This document shows, one piece after another, positions 1 to 8,751 of a stretch of DNA of 64,000 nucleotides. The DNA is from Methanosarcina sp. MSH10X1 (lineage in GTDB: Archaea > Halobacteriota > Methanosarcinia > Methanosarcinales > Methanosarcinaceae), in NCBI RefSeq assembly GCF_004099695.1, contig NZ_SCHL01000005.1, positions 62,001-126,000 on the forward strand, written 5' to 3'. The notes under the pieces are model-generated. The model had not been told where the DNA came from. It was given only the letters and a program-made list of their open reading frames with translations, and made no database searches. The first letter of the stretch is position 1. Each line of letters starts with the position of its first letter. Both the position numbers and the translations under genes were made by a program.

Positions 1-461
1 CTCGGGTTCTCTCTCAAAAGCATTACCTCGGATGTTCTGCACTTGCAGTCTATTCCGTCTACTGGTATGTAACGTATACTATCGGTTACATCTACTGTCC
101 GTAATATCCATTGATCGTAACCTTACATGTTTTTAACTTCAGGAGGTTCTATTTCAATATAGTTTATTTGTGTTTTATTTAATTCCTTCCTTATATTTTC
201 TTAAATATTAGTAAATCCAGGTATATTATTCCATTTTATTAAGTTATTCAGCGCAGAACTTTTTTCAAAAGGCTTTTACCAGAGCTTTTCGCTAAAGCCT
301 TTTTTCAAAAGGCTTTGAGCTAAGATACCTGATAATTATATACATGAATGGTACAATACATTTCTTGCTATTTATTATAAATTCTTATAAAGCCCGGCCG
401 TCGAAATTCCTTAAAATCCGGGTACTCTTTGGCACTCTTATAAATTACAGAGATGGTATAA
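1..461. other. Gene-free left edge
   Basis: No convincing reading frame is visible on either strand. The stretch is A/T-rich and holds a 23-nt palindrome at 294-316 (described separately) with a decayed relative just before it (about 255-277), and a TATA-like TTATAAAT at 438-445 for the gene starting at 462. Confidence 0.5.
294..316. repeat. Single copy of the 23-nt hairpin module
   Basis: AAAGCC and GGCTTT arms flank a T-rich/A-rich centre, 23 nt overall, and are preceded by the 4-nt spacer CGCT at 290-293. Length, arm design and spacer match the units of the array at 43545-44018. Confidence 0.7.
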
Positions 462-1403
462 ATGCTTAAAACACGCCTGAGGGATTTTCTTGTCACGAAA
501 GACAACTGGCTCTTTGCAGTTTCCGACTATTTCCGAACTGATGGAATCCGGGCCACGCTCCGCTATGTGCCCGATGAAAAAGGGGAGAGGGAGTTAAACG
601 GGTTACGATACAAAAAATACGATTTTGGCCCGGCTTTTGAATTCATGAGGGAGCACAGGCCCGAATGGGTGCAGGATGTTCATGTGGTTCCCGAGGCTGA
701 GGTAAAAAAGGTGCTTCGCCCCTCCGATGTAATTCCCGAACTTGTAAACTCGGACAGCCGCGTAAGAGCAATTGTAAAAACACTTGATCTGGCAGGCATT
801 CCCAGGACCAGCATGGGAGTTACGGGCTCAATGCTTGCAGGTCTCCAGAACGAAAGCTCGGACATTGACTTTGTTGTATACGGTCCTATGTGGTTCAGGG
901 CAAGGGATGCAATAACTGCTGCAAAGCAGCAGGAAGGTCCAGTTGGGGAAATCGACGAGGAGATGTGGCAAAGAATCTACAGGAAGAGAATTCCCGATAT
1001 TTCTTTCGACGAATTCATGCTGCACGAATCCAGGAAAGGTAACAGGGGCATGGTTGAGGGTACTTACTTTGACCTTCTTTTCGTAAGGGAGTGGGACCAG
1101 ATAAAAGAGCCTCTTCTGCGCGGAAAGGATACCGTAAATCTGAAAATCGAGGCAAGGGTCGAAAATGCTGATTTCGCTTTTGACAGCCCTGCTTATTATA
1201 AAATCGAACACGATGAAATAGACCATGTGCTCTCATATACTCATACCTATGCAGGTCAGGCTCTTCCCGGAGAACTTATAGAAGCCCGGGGCATTGTCGA
1301 AGAAGTAGGGGATATCAAGCGGCTTGTCGTGGGAACTTCAAGAGAGCCAAAAGGGGAATGGATAAAGTCTCTGACCTGGCTTGAACAGTGCGGATACATA
1401 TGA
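462..1403 (+). CDS. Predicted nucleotidyltransferase (polymerase beta-type fold)
   Basis: The 313-residue product carries the minimal nucleotidyltransferase signature: a Gly-Ser pair near residue 121 followed by SDIDFVVYG at about 132-140, with a third candidate carboxylate in YFDLLF near residue 204. In polymerase beta-type enzymes these residues bind the two catalytic metals, so it should transfer a nucleotide to some acceptor. The acceptor cannot be inferred; archaeal relatives are known only as predicted nucleotidyltransferases. The first 90 residues are basic and not recognised. A TATA-like box at 438-445 lies about 20 bases before the ATG and no clear ribosome binding site is seen, suggesting a leaderless or near-leaderless transcript. 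The next gene converges on it, so it is transcribed alone. Confidence 0.75.
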   Translation: MLKTRLRDFLVTKDNWLFAVSDYFRTDGIRATLRYVPDEKGERELNGLRYKKYDFGPAFEFMREHRPEWVQDVHVVPEAEVKKVLRPSDVIPELVNSDSRVRAIVKTLDLAGIPRTSMGVTGSMLAGLQNESSDIDFVVYGPMWFRARDAITAAKQQEGPVGEIDEEMWQRIYRKRIPDISFDEFMLHESRKGNRGMVEGTYFDLLFVREWDQIKEPLLRGKDTVNLKIEARVENADFAFDSPAYYKIEHDEIDHVLSYTHTYAGQALPGELIEARGIVEEVGDIKRLVVGTSREPKGEWIKSLTWLEQCGYI

Positions 1404-1557
1404 AAAACAAAAGGTAACTAAAGAAATTCTGACTTCTTTTCCGGACAGTCCGGGCTGAAAGAAATGGTTTGAAAGAAAAATGAAATCCGGAAAAAAGGCC
1501 TTACAGGAAATTATTTATAGCCTGGCTTCTGTCCCATTTGCTTCTTCTTTCCCCGGC

Positions 1558-3072
1558 CTACATCCTTTTCTTTAATACAACATACAAAAACATTAATTCA
1601 GCGGCAGCAAAGGCTGCTTCAAACCCCGGGGAGCTTTCTTCTTTTTCCATGTTTGAAGCAGGAGTTCCCTGTTTTACCTCTTCAGGGACCTTTTCCCTAT
1701 CAGATATTTTCTCCTCGTTCAGGGCCTGGTTTTCTCTTATTCTGGCTGGAGAAATTTCAACCGATTGAATTTTCTCTTCAGTGCTCGAAATTGCAAAAGG
1801 AGAAAAACCCGGAGTTTCTGCGGTAAAATAGAAGTAATTTTCATTTTCTCCAGTGAGAGCTGCAGGCAGTGGTCTCCATGAGTCTTTACTGTACCGGTAC
1901 AGGGTTACGGTATTTTCGCTCACTCCCTGTTCGGTAATCCAGTCCCTGCTCACTCTGAAATTTATAACAGCATTTTCAAGGTTTTCCGGGCTTGAAAAAC
2001 CACTGTTTCCGATCCAGATATTTACGTTCCTGTAAACCTTTCCGGGGGCAGGCTCCTTAACGATTGAAGATCTGTTTTTCAATATCTCTACAATAGCGGT
2101 TGTTTTCCCAAAGTTCCTTTTCGGATCGAATTCTACAGAAACGATTTCATTCATCCCGCCTTTAAATGTAAAACAGGTGTGGGTACCTTTGAAAACCTGC
2201 TCGTTTGAAACTTCCTTTAATTCAATATTCCTGGTTGATTCCGGTGAACCCGCGCCTCCCCCGCTTCCCCCGCCTCCGCTTCCTCCGCTTCCTTTGTATT
2301 CTCCGTTTCCTTCAGGAGCAGGAGACTTTTCACTTACGGTTATGTATCCTGTTTTTGTCCTGGTATTGTTTCCATAAGTACTGTTAATTGCCTTTAAGGT
2401 GACAGTGTAAGTACCCGGGTTTTCATATGTATAAACCGGATTCCTTTCTTTTGAGTCAATGCTTCCATTCCCATCAAAGTCCCACTCCCAGGAGTCAGGA
2501 ACGGGGGCGGATAGGTCTGTGAACCGGACAATAAGGGGTGCAGCTCCGGTGAGAGGGTTTGCGGAAAAATCAACTTCAAGAGATGGGCAGGTAAGTATTA
2601 CTTCGGAAGAACCTTCCACAGGGGCAGCAGGAACAGAATAAGCGGAAACCGCACCCGAGATTGTAAAGTTTCCGGGCTGGGAATTCAAAGGCACGGTCAC
2701 ATTATACACAACTGTCCTTTCTTTCCCGGCTGAAAGGTTCTCAACCCAGATCCACTCAAGAGTGGACGCTTTGAATGTGCTGATGTTCTGGAACATAGTC
2801 CCGTCATTTTCCAGCTGGTCTGCCTGCCATCCGTCAGGGAGATCTTCATCCAGTTTCAGGGCTTCAAGCTCATGCTCTGCCTTTATATGTACGGTTACCA
2901 CAAAACTTTCGCCTGGATAAACTGTCCCGACAGAGATCTCCCTGTTTGCTTCTATTCCTGCGGCTGAGGCAGGGAATGCCATCCAGACAAGCAGAAAAAT
3001 CAAAGCCAAACCTGAAACAAAGCCTGACAGTTTAATCCGGCTTTTCGTTCTGAAAACCCTGGTGATGTTCAT
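1558..3072 (-). CDS. Secreted surface protein with PKD, PGF-pre-PGF and PGF-CTERM-like anchor
   Basis: Residues 1-37 form a signal peptide. About 40-160 look like a beta-sandwich with NEW3-like spacing. A PKD domain follows at about 165-250 (WEWDFDGNGS, then YTYENPGTYTVTL). A Gly/Ser-rich linker (about 260-280) leads to a PGF-pre-PGF domain (about 300-430, ending FSPFAISS). The tail has SPGF near residue 480, a short hydrophobic segment and basic KKRM, which is the layout of PGF-CTERM anchors processed by archaeosortase A and attached to lipid. It should be an S-layer-associated cell-surface protein. Its role is unknown; PKD domains often serve adhesion. It is monocistronic, with a 399-bp divergent gap to the DUF4139 gene. 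Function beyond surface location is inference. Confidence 0.8.
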   Translation of the reverse strand: MNITRVFRTKSRIKLSGFVSGLALIFLLVWMAFPASAAGIEANREISVGTVYPGESFVVTVHIKAEHELEALKLDEDLPDGWQADQLENDGTMFQNISTFKASTLEWIWVENLSAGKERTVVYNVTVPLNSQPGNFTISGAVSAYSVPAAPVEGSSEVILTCPSLEVDFSANPLTGAAPLIVRFTDLSAPVPDSWEWDFDGNGSIDSKERNPVYTYENPGTYTVTLKAINSTYGNNTRTKTGYITVSEKSPAPEGNGEYKGSGGSGGGGSGGGAGSPESTRNIELKEVSNEQVFKGTHTCFTFKGGMNEIVSVEFDPKRNFGKTTAIVEILKNRSSIVKEPAPGKVYRNVNIWIGNSGFSSPENLENAVINFRVSRDWITEQGVSENTVTLYRYSKDSWRPLPAALTGENENYFYFTAETPGFSPFAISSTEEKIQSVEISPARIRENQALNEEKISDREKVPEEVKQGTPASNMEKEESSPGFEAAFAAAELMFLYVVLKKRM

Positions 3073-3471
3073 AATACTAAGTCCTTAATTATTTTCCAGA
3101 TCTCTTCCTGCGCCTGATTCACTCTTCAGCTCGTTTTTTTATTCTTTCCAGCTTATTTCCGCAATCGAATCCGCATTCCGGCTTATTACCTTTTATTTTG
3201 ACCTCTTCTTCGGGTTTTTCTTTTACAGGCAAAAATTATTAGTTATGTATTGGTGTATATTATTATAACTGTTTCCTGCGTTTTTATCCCGATTATTATA
3301 CTATAGAATCTTTTATACCGGTTCATTCTAAAAAACAGTAACTGATTAAGGGATAGATAGAAAACCTTACAGGAAACCTTATGGCAGGCCAGTAGAAAAC
3401 CGGCTGGATAACTTCAAACGTATTTGTAGTCAAAGCCAAATATAAATAACACAGTTGCCTATTTATCTATT
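3073..3471. other. Divergent intergenic region
   Basis: Separates two divergent surface-protein genes. A TATA box, AAATATAAATAA, at about 3438-3449 sits about 27 bases before the ATG at 3472, fitting a leaderless transcript for that gene. No reading frame or other element was recognised in the rest. Confidence 0.5.
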
Positions 3472-4992
3472 ATGAAAAAACTAAAGAGTTATCTCTGGTT
3501 TATTCTGGCTTTAGGCTTGATTTTTACCGTATCGGCAACTCTGGTGTATCCTGATTTTGCCTTACATCATGATTTTACGGAAAACAGGAATCAGGCAGAT
3601 AGGTCTCACACTGTTGTCAACGGGATCAAATCCAGTTCAAGCGTTGTTACTGAAGTGGAATCTCCAAACCCTCTGGCTATTCTCAAGGCAGGGGCTGCTA
3701 CAACGGATTCAGGCACCGAGGTTACTGTTTATGACAATAACCTTGCCCTTATAAAGGAAAAAAGGGAACTTGAGCTCGATTCCGGAGTTAACAGGGTTGA
3801 ATACGGCGATGTGGCTGCCCTTATTGACCCGACATCAGTAGTGTTTGAAGACACAAGGGATAATGACACTGCCGTGCTTGAACAGAATTACGAATACGAT
3901 CTTGTAAGCAGCGAGAAGCTTCTGCAGAAATTTCTGGACAGGGAAATCACGGTAACCGAAAAGGAAGGAGAAACATACACAGGCACGCTGTTAAGTTATG
4001 ACGATGGAGTAGTGCTCAGGTTAAGTGACGGAAAAGTCATAACGATTTCAGAGGTCTCAAAAGTAGAATTCCCGGATTCGGCAGACTTACTAACAAAACC
4101 TACACTGGTCTGGCAGGTCTACTCGCCTTCGGCAGGCACGCGGGATGTCCTGACATCCTATCTTACGGGCGGTATGAGCTGGAAGGCTGACTATATCGTA
4201 AAAGCCAGTGCAGACGATACGAAAGCTGACGTTCAGGGCTGGGTCAGTATCAACAATGCCGCAGGGACAACTTATGAAGATGCCAGGCTGAAACTGGTCG
4301 CAGGAGAAGTTCACCGCGTAGTCGCGCCCACATCTCCTCGATATGAAGAAGAAGTTGAGGAAGATGTCGCAGAAGGATACTCAGGGGCAAAAGATAACTT
4401 TGTTGAGGAAGCCCTTTTTGAATACCACCTCTACACTCTTGAAAGGCCGGCTACCCTCAAAAATAACCAGGTAAAACAGCTTTCCCTGCTCTCTGCCGAT
4501 GCCGTGCCCGTAGAAAAGGAACTTCTTTTCGATGTTACAAAAAGTAACGATGTCCGGGTTGTCCTGACCCTGAACAATTCAAAAGAAAAAGGTCTGGGGA
4601 TGCCCCTTCCTGCCGGAACCCTGAGAGTTTATAAAGCCGATTCCCAGGGTCAGCTCCAGTTCCTCGGGGAAGACAGGATAGAGCATACCCCGAAAGATGA
4701 GGAGGCAGAGGTTGTTGTCGGAAACGCTTTTGATGTGACAGGCAAGAGAACCCAGACAAACTACAACAGGGTAACCCTGTACGCCTGGAAAGAGAGTTAT
4801 GAGACCGAGATCAAAAATCACAAATCTCAGCCCCAGAAAGTGAAGATTCTGGAACATTTCTACGGTGAATGGAAAATCACAAACACCTCTGACCCATATG
4901 AGAAAAAAGACGCCTTTACTGCCGAATGGGAAATAACAGTGCCCGCGGACAGCTCAAAGAAAGTCACCTACACTGTAGAACAAAGCTACTGA
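3472..4992 (+). CDS. DUF4139 family protein (mucoidy-inhibitor-like)
   Basis: The 506-residue protein begins with a signal anchor (about residues 5-27). The mature part opens with TEVTVYDNNLALIKEKREL, followed by the conserved region typical of DUF4139 proteins (VEYGDVAALIDPTSV, then a long beta-rich stretch ending KKVTYTVEQSY). DUF4139 is the C-terminal domain of mucoidy inhibitor A-like proteins; its biochemical activity is unknown. An acidic insertion occurs at about residues 288-305 (EEEVEEDVAEG). It should face the outside of the membrane. A TATA box about 27 bases upstream suggests it is transcribed alone and leaderless. Family assignment is fairly secure; function is not. Confidence 0.75.
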   Translation: MKKLKSYLWFILALGLIFTVSATLVYPDFALHHDFTENRNQADRSHTVVNGIKSSSSVVTEVESPNPLAILKAGAATTDSGTEVTVYDNNLALIKEKRELELDSGVNRVEYGDVAALIDPTSVVFEDTRDNDTAVLEQNYEYDLVSSEKLLQKFLDREITVTEKEGETYTGTLLSYDDGVVLRLSDGKVITISEVSKVEFPDSADLLTKPTLVWQVYSPSAGTRDVLTSYLTGGMSWKADYIVKASADDTKADVQGWVSINNAAGTTYEDARLKLVAGEVHRVVAPTSPRYEEEVEEDVAEGYSGAKDNFVEEALFEYHLYTLERPATLKNNQVKQLSLLSADAVPVEKELLFDVTKSNDVRVVLTLNNSKEKGLGMPLPAGTLRVYKADSQGQLQFLGEDRIEHTPKDEEAEVVVGNAFDVTGKRTQTNYNRVTLYAWKESYETEIKNHKSQPQKVKILEHFYGEWKITNTSDPYEKKDAFTAEWEITVPADSSKKVTYTVEQSY

Positions 4993-5308
4993 ATTAAAAC
5001 CGGCAGAGAACTGATAAATCCAGATATCCGGATTCTACGCACCCTGTAACTCCAAAAATCCATCAGGGATTTTTTATTCATAAGGACATAAAAAACGGAA
5101 AAACAAAAAAACAGAAAGACAGATAAACGGAAAAACAGCAATAAATATTTCTTTTTTATTCTGCCTTACCACGCCGTTGCCAGGGTTTTTCGATCAAAGC
5201 TTTTACAAAATGGTTTGTGAAAATGGCTTCATCCTCCGTAGTCGGGACTCGGCCGGCAATTCTGCCTGCAAAAACTTATTACTACCATCCCCGCAATTAA
5301 CCCCTCAG
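4993..5308. other. Intergenic region with a hairpin-repeat relic
   Basis: Contains an A-rich low-complexity tract (5085-5150) and, at 5169-5220, DNA resembling the 92-bp unit at 43691 (CACGCCGTTG, then TTTTTCGATCAAAGC). The reading frame of pheA happens to stay open through this relic, which can mislead start calling. Confidence 0.55.
5195..5217. repeat. Decayed copy of the 23-nt hairpin module
   Basis: CAAAGC at the left and TGGTTTG at the right bound exactly 23 nt, preceded by spacer CGAT at 5191-5194. The flanking CACGCCGTTG resembles the 42-nt linker of the array after hmgA. The arms no longer pair fully. Confidence 0.55.
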
Positions 5309-6259
5309 ATGATTATAGGTGTAATGGGACCCGAAGGCTCATACTCGGAAAAGGCTGCAAAGTTATGGATTTTGAGACACGGGCTGGATGGTGCGGAAAT
5401 CAGGTATTTTGCAGATATAGAGGATGCGTTTCTGGCAGTGGTACAGGGGAAATCCGATTTCTCAGTAATCCCGATAGAAAATTCTATTGAGGGCTCGGTA
5501 GGGGTTACTCTCGATCTGCTGCTTGAGAACGGGGCTGAGATCGTCGGAGAGGTAGTTGTCAAAATCGAGCATTGCCTGCTCTCGAAAGGCGGGCCTGAAA
5601 AAATCAGGGTCATACTTTCGCATCCGCAGGGACTTGCCCAGTGCAGGCACTTCCTGAAGACGAATTTCCCTGGAGCCGAACTAAGGAGTACGGGCAGCAC
5701 TTCCCATGCAGCAAGGCTTGCAGGAGAATTTGAAGAGATGGCAGCAATAGCTTCCCCCGAAGCTGCCGAGCGCTATGGGTTAAAAGTGCTTCTCTCAAAT
5801 ATCCAGGACCGTAAAGAGAATTACACCCGTTTTATTGCTTTGCAAGCTGCAGAAGAAAGTCCGGCTGAACAGGTTTCAAGTTCCCAAAAAAACGAACCGG
5901 ATAAAGCAAAACCGCACCTCTGTCCTGAAAAGGGATCGGGGCACGAATTTTACTCTGAAAGTGAAGTCATGTCTGAGAATTCCAGCCTTCCGGCTTGCAA
6001 GACCTCTATTATAGTATATCTGGAAAAAGACAGACCTGGGGCATTATACGAAATTCTCGGGGCTTTTGCAAAAAATAGGATTAACCTTACAAGGATCGAG
6101 TCAAGGCCTTCAAAAAAGGAGCTTGGGGATTATTACTTCTATATCGATTTTGAAGGGCATGCCAGCGATACACTTATAAAAAAGGCGTTAGAGGATATAA
6201 AAAGTAAAACCGATACGTTAAAGGTACTTGGGTCTTATCCCGCTTTTAAAGCACTGTAA
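5309..6259 (+). CDS. pheA: Prephenate dehydratase
   Basis: Converts prephenate to phenylpyruvate in phenylalanine synthesis in the cytoplasm. The start chosen here gives MIIGVMGPEGSYSEKAA, the normal N-terminus of the prephenate dehydratase domain. The frame is open further upstream (to 5177) but that extension is encoded by a dispersed repeat, so it is rejected. The catalytic domain spans about 1-180 with the diagnostic TRFIAL at about 173-178. A regulatory ACT domain (about 232-310) carries ESRP, part of the phenylalanine site of this family. The linker between the two domains (about 182-230) is some 50 residues long, polar and low-complexity, longer than usual. No clear ribosome binding site precedes the ATG. 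It stands alone. Confidence 0.9.
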   Translation: MIIGVMGPEGSYSEKAAKLWILRHGLDGAEIRYFADIEDAFLAVVQGKSDFSVIPIENSIEGSVGVTLDLLLENGAEIVGEVVVKIEHCLLSKGGPEKIRVILSHPQGLAQCRHFLKTNFPGAELRSTGSTSHAARLAGEFEEMAAIASPEAAERYGLKVLLSNIQDRKENYTRFIALQAAEESPAEQVSSSQKNEPDKAKPHLCPEKGSGHEFYSESEVMSENSSLPACKTSIIVYLEKDRPGALYEILGAFAKNRINLTRIESRPSKKELGDYYFYIDFEGHASDTLIKKALEDIKSKTDTLKVLGSYPAFKAL

Positions 6260-6593
6260 TTTTTGGCTCAGACCACAATTATTCAACTTTATAGTTTTAT
6301 AACTGGCTCCCTTTTGAAAATGCAAAAACCGGAACCCGAGTCCTCGGAACCCCGGTAACGCAGGTATGCCTCTGCATGTTCAGAAACGAGGATCTAAAAG
6401 CAAAACCCCGCAAAAATCGCATTGGTGTGCGAATCTCAAAAATGCATATTGCGGAACGTGTACTTTTATATACTATCTTTCTATACTATCTTTCTATAAG
6501 ATCTTCTTACAGTATATTTGCATGTTTCGTGCACAATACTTACCTGTGTTTATTTATATCACAGCCGTTTTCCAGGCTGCAAAAAGGAGCGAG
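6260..6593. other. Intergenic region with a short tandem repeat
   Basis: Two exact copies of a 13-bp unit (TATACTATCTTTC) occupy 6469-6494 and are TATA-like; they may hold the promoter of the following operon. The in-frame extension upstream of 6594 (to 6366) shows no protein-like composition and is treated as non-coding. Confidence 0.45.
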
Positions 6594-7487
6594 GTGGCTC
6601 TGAGTATTGAAGAAATTGTGAAAAAACACGAATCGGCTCTGAAAAAATATAGAGGACTCTATGCCCTTGCAGACCTTTTTGCAAGTTTTCTTGTCCTGTA
6701 TATCCTTTTCGTGCTTTTTAATATGCAAGATTTATTTCTAATGTTTAGCACCTTCGAACCTTATACAGGTGCAAGATACAATATTCTGGGCTTCGGGGTT
6801 ATTTTTGAAACCCTTGGGCTTATTTTCGTGGCTTTTGTACTCTCCCTTATCTTCACAGCCGTCAGGCACTACAGGGCTGAAAAAAAAGATGCGATTGACT
6901 TCATAGAAGATACGCATCCTGTGCTCAGGGAAAGATTGAGGACTGCATATGATAACCGCAACACGGACAACATTATTGTCCGGGACCTTATAGGCGGGGT
7001 AATAATCGATTCAAAACCCGTGAAGTCCTCGTCCTTTCTTAACCGGAGAAAGCTTGCAAAAGACCTGCTTGTAATAGTGTTTGCGGTTTCCGTTCTTGCA
7101 TACGTTGCCGGAACCGGATACCAGACAACTCTCAGCCCCACTGACCTCAACGGAGTGATCGAAAACATTCCCTCTGTCTCGGATTCGAACGGTGACCTTT
7201 ACCCTGTAGAGGAAAATGGCGGAACCTCGAATAACGAGAGCCAGGAAGACCTCTTCGGAGAGCCTGCCGTTATTGTGGTGGAAGGCAAGGAAGTTGACCT
7301 GAAAATTCCTCCGGGCGCAGGGCAGGGCTTTACAAGCCAGGAAACGGGGGAACAAACGAACGAATCGTTCACCCAGTCAGGTCTGGTAAATCCTGAAGCG
7401 GCTGCCTCCCAGTCTTATTATGAGAACTTACCGGAAGGATACAGGAACGTTATCCAGAGTTACTTTGAAGGACTTGCAGAAGAATAA
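6594..7487 (+). CDS. Membrane protein heading the MoxR/vWA block
   Basis: Not recognised beyond being an archaeal membrane protein. After a basic N-terminus (SIEEIVKKHESALKKYRG) there is a hydrophobic pair (about residues 22-45 and 62-88), a cytoplasmic-looking loop (DFIEDTHPVLRERLRTAYDN), a third hydrophobic segment (about 160-180) and an acidic, Asn/Gln-rich C-terminal tail of about 110 residues that should be outside. The start is uncertain: GTG at 6594 lies four bases after AAGGAG, while CTG at 6600 is better spaced and would give MSIEEIVKKH. It lies upstream of moxR, DUF58 and vWA genes on the same strand, so it probably belongs to that membrane machine. There are 175 bp to moxR, rich in hairpins. 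Confidence 0.65.
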   Translation: MALSIEEIVKKHESALKKYRGLYALADLFASFLVLYILFVLFNMQDLFLMFSTFEPYTGARYNILGFGVIFETLGLIFVAFVLSLIFTAVRHYRAEKKDAIDFIEDTHPVLRERLRTAYDNRNTDNIIVRDLIGGVIIDSKPVKSSSFLNRRKLAKDLLVIVFAVSVLAYVAGTGYQTTLSPTDLNGVIENIPSVSDSNGDLYPVEENGGTSNNESQEDLFGEPAVIVVEGKEVDLKIPPGAGQGFTSQETGEQTNESFTQSGLVNPEAAASQSYYENLPEGYRNVIQSYFEGLAEE

Positions 7488-7536
7488 TTTGGAAGATTTA
7501 TCTAAAGTCGGGCTTACCTGCACTGGATTTGTCAAG

Positions 7537-7625
7537 GTTATTTAAAAGCAGTTTTTAAATAACAGGCAGTTGCCTCCAGCACGCTGCTGCAGGAGCAGGT
7601 AAAGTCCGAAAAAAAGCGGACTTTA
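7537..7625 (+). promoter_or_regulatory. Structured leader upstream of moxR
   Basis: Two strong inverted repeats lie in the 175-bp gap. The first has 11-bp perfect arms (7537-7547 and 7553-7563) around a 5-nt loop. The second has 9-bp perfect arms (7600-7608 and 7617-7625) around an A-rich 8-nt loop. The moxR ATG follows at 7663 after AAAGGGTGA. They could be terminator/antiterminator or RNA-stability elements. Confidence 0.5.
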
Positions 7626-7662
7626 ATCCTCTAAAAACAGAAACCTAAAGGGTGAAGCAGAT

Positions 7663-8637
7663 ATGAGTGAGAATATTACCGACTCCGGGCAGGCTGCCAC
7701 GACCTATCAGAACGCGGGCAGGATTTTCAAAAGTTTTTTTGAAGAGATCGGAAATGTTATTGTAGGTCAGAATAAGGTAATGGAGCAGATAGTGATTGCT
7801 ATACTCTGTGGAGGGCATGCCCTCGTTGAGAGTAATCCAGGGCTTGGAAAAACGCTTATGATCTCCACAGTGTCAAAGGCAATGAACCTTAAATTCAGCA
7901 GGATCCAGTGTACGCCTGACCTCATGCCTTCTGACATTACAGGAACAAATGTTATTGAGGAGAAAGACAACAAAAAAGAGTTCAGGTTCCAGCCAGGGCC
8001 GGTTTTTTCAAATGTAGTCCTTGCAGATGAGATTAACAGGGCATCCCCCAAGACCCAGTCAGCCCTGCTGGAAGCGATGCAGGAAAAACAGGTAACTGTC
8101 GGAAACGATACTTTCCTGCTGGACAGCCCCTTTTTCATTCTTGCCACCCAGAATCCCATAGAAATGGAAGGCACGTATCCCCTGCCTGAAGCCCAGCTCG
8201 ACCGTTTTCTTTTGAAAATTCTTGTAGACTATCCCTCCTATGAGGAAGAGATGGAAATAATAAACCGCTACACGAAATCCGAAGTTCCGAAAATTTCCAG
8301 GGGCCTGGATAAAACTACACTTCTCGATTTGCAGAAACTCACACGGCAGGTTCCGATCTCCGAGGAACTCAAACAGCGCGTCCTTTCTATTGTCGGTATG
8401 ACTCGAAAGGACAAAGAACGTATCGAGTACGGAGCTTCGCCGCGGGCGTCCATAGGTCTCATTCTTGCCGCAAAAGCCAGAGCCCTTGTAGAGGGCAGGA
8501 ACTTCGTAAGCAAAGAGGATATTGACTACATGGCATATCCTGTCCTCCGACACAGGCTTATCCTGACCTTCGAAGCCGAGAGAAGCGGAATAACTCCTGA
8601 CCAGGCTATTGAAGATATTATCAGGAAAGTAAAGTAA
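7663..8637 (+). CDS. MoxR-family AAA+ ATPase
   Basis: The 324-residue protein has Walker A in ESNPGLGKTLM (about 54-65), Walker B in VVLADEINRASPKTQ (about 115-129), sensor 1 in FILATQNPIEMEG (about 158-170) and an arginine-finger region in EAQLDRFLLK. This is the standard MoxR layout. MoxR ATPases work as chaperones that load metals or assemble complexes together with vWA proteins. It is followed by a DUF58 gene and two membrane vWA genes, the normal partners of the family. AAAGGGTGA before the ATG is a good ribosome binding site. The client of this copy cannot be told from sequence. Confidence 0.9.
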   Translation: MSENITDSGQAATTYQNAGRIFKSFFEEIGNVIVGQNKVMEQIVIAILCGGHALVESNPGLGKTLMISTVSKAMNLKFSRIQCTPDLMPSDITGTNVIEEKDNKKEFRFQPGPVFSNVVLADEINRASPKTQSALLEAMQEKQVTVGNDTFLLDSPFFILATQNPIEMEGTYPLPEAQLDRFLLKILVDYPSYEEEMEIINRYTKSEVPKISRGLDKTTLLDLQKLTRQVPISEELKQRVLSIVGMTRKDKERIEYGASPRASIGLILAAKARALVEGRNFVSKEDIDYMAYPVLRHRLILTFEAERSGITPDQAIEDIIRKVK

Positions 8638-8692
8638 AACCTGAGCTCTGGCCGATTTCCAGGCAGAAAAGGAACTGCAGAATAAGTTAAAT

Positions 8693-8737
8693 AACCCAGA
8701 AGGGTTTTCCCGGGTCCGGAATAAACCGGGCTTTTTT
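8693..8737 (+). terminator. Two hairpins and a T-run between moxR and the DUF58 gene
   Basis: AACCC/GGGTT (8693-8706) is followed by CCCGG/CCGGG (8709-8730) and six T residues at 8732-8737. It may attenuate read-through from moxR into the downstream genes. Confidence 0.45.
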
Positions 8738-8751
8738 ATTGACGATCCAGA

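Noticed and set aside
5177-5308. N-terminal extension of prephenate dehydratase
   Set aside because: Encoded by a decayed dispersed repeat; the family's normal start is at 5309.
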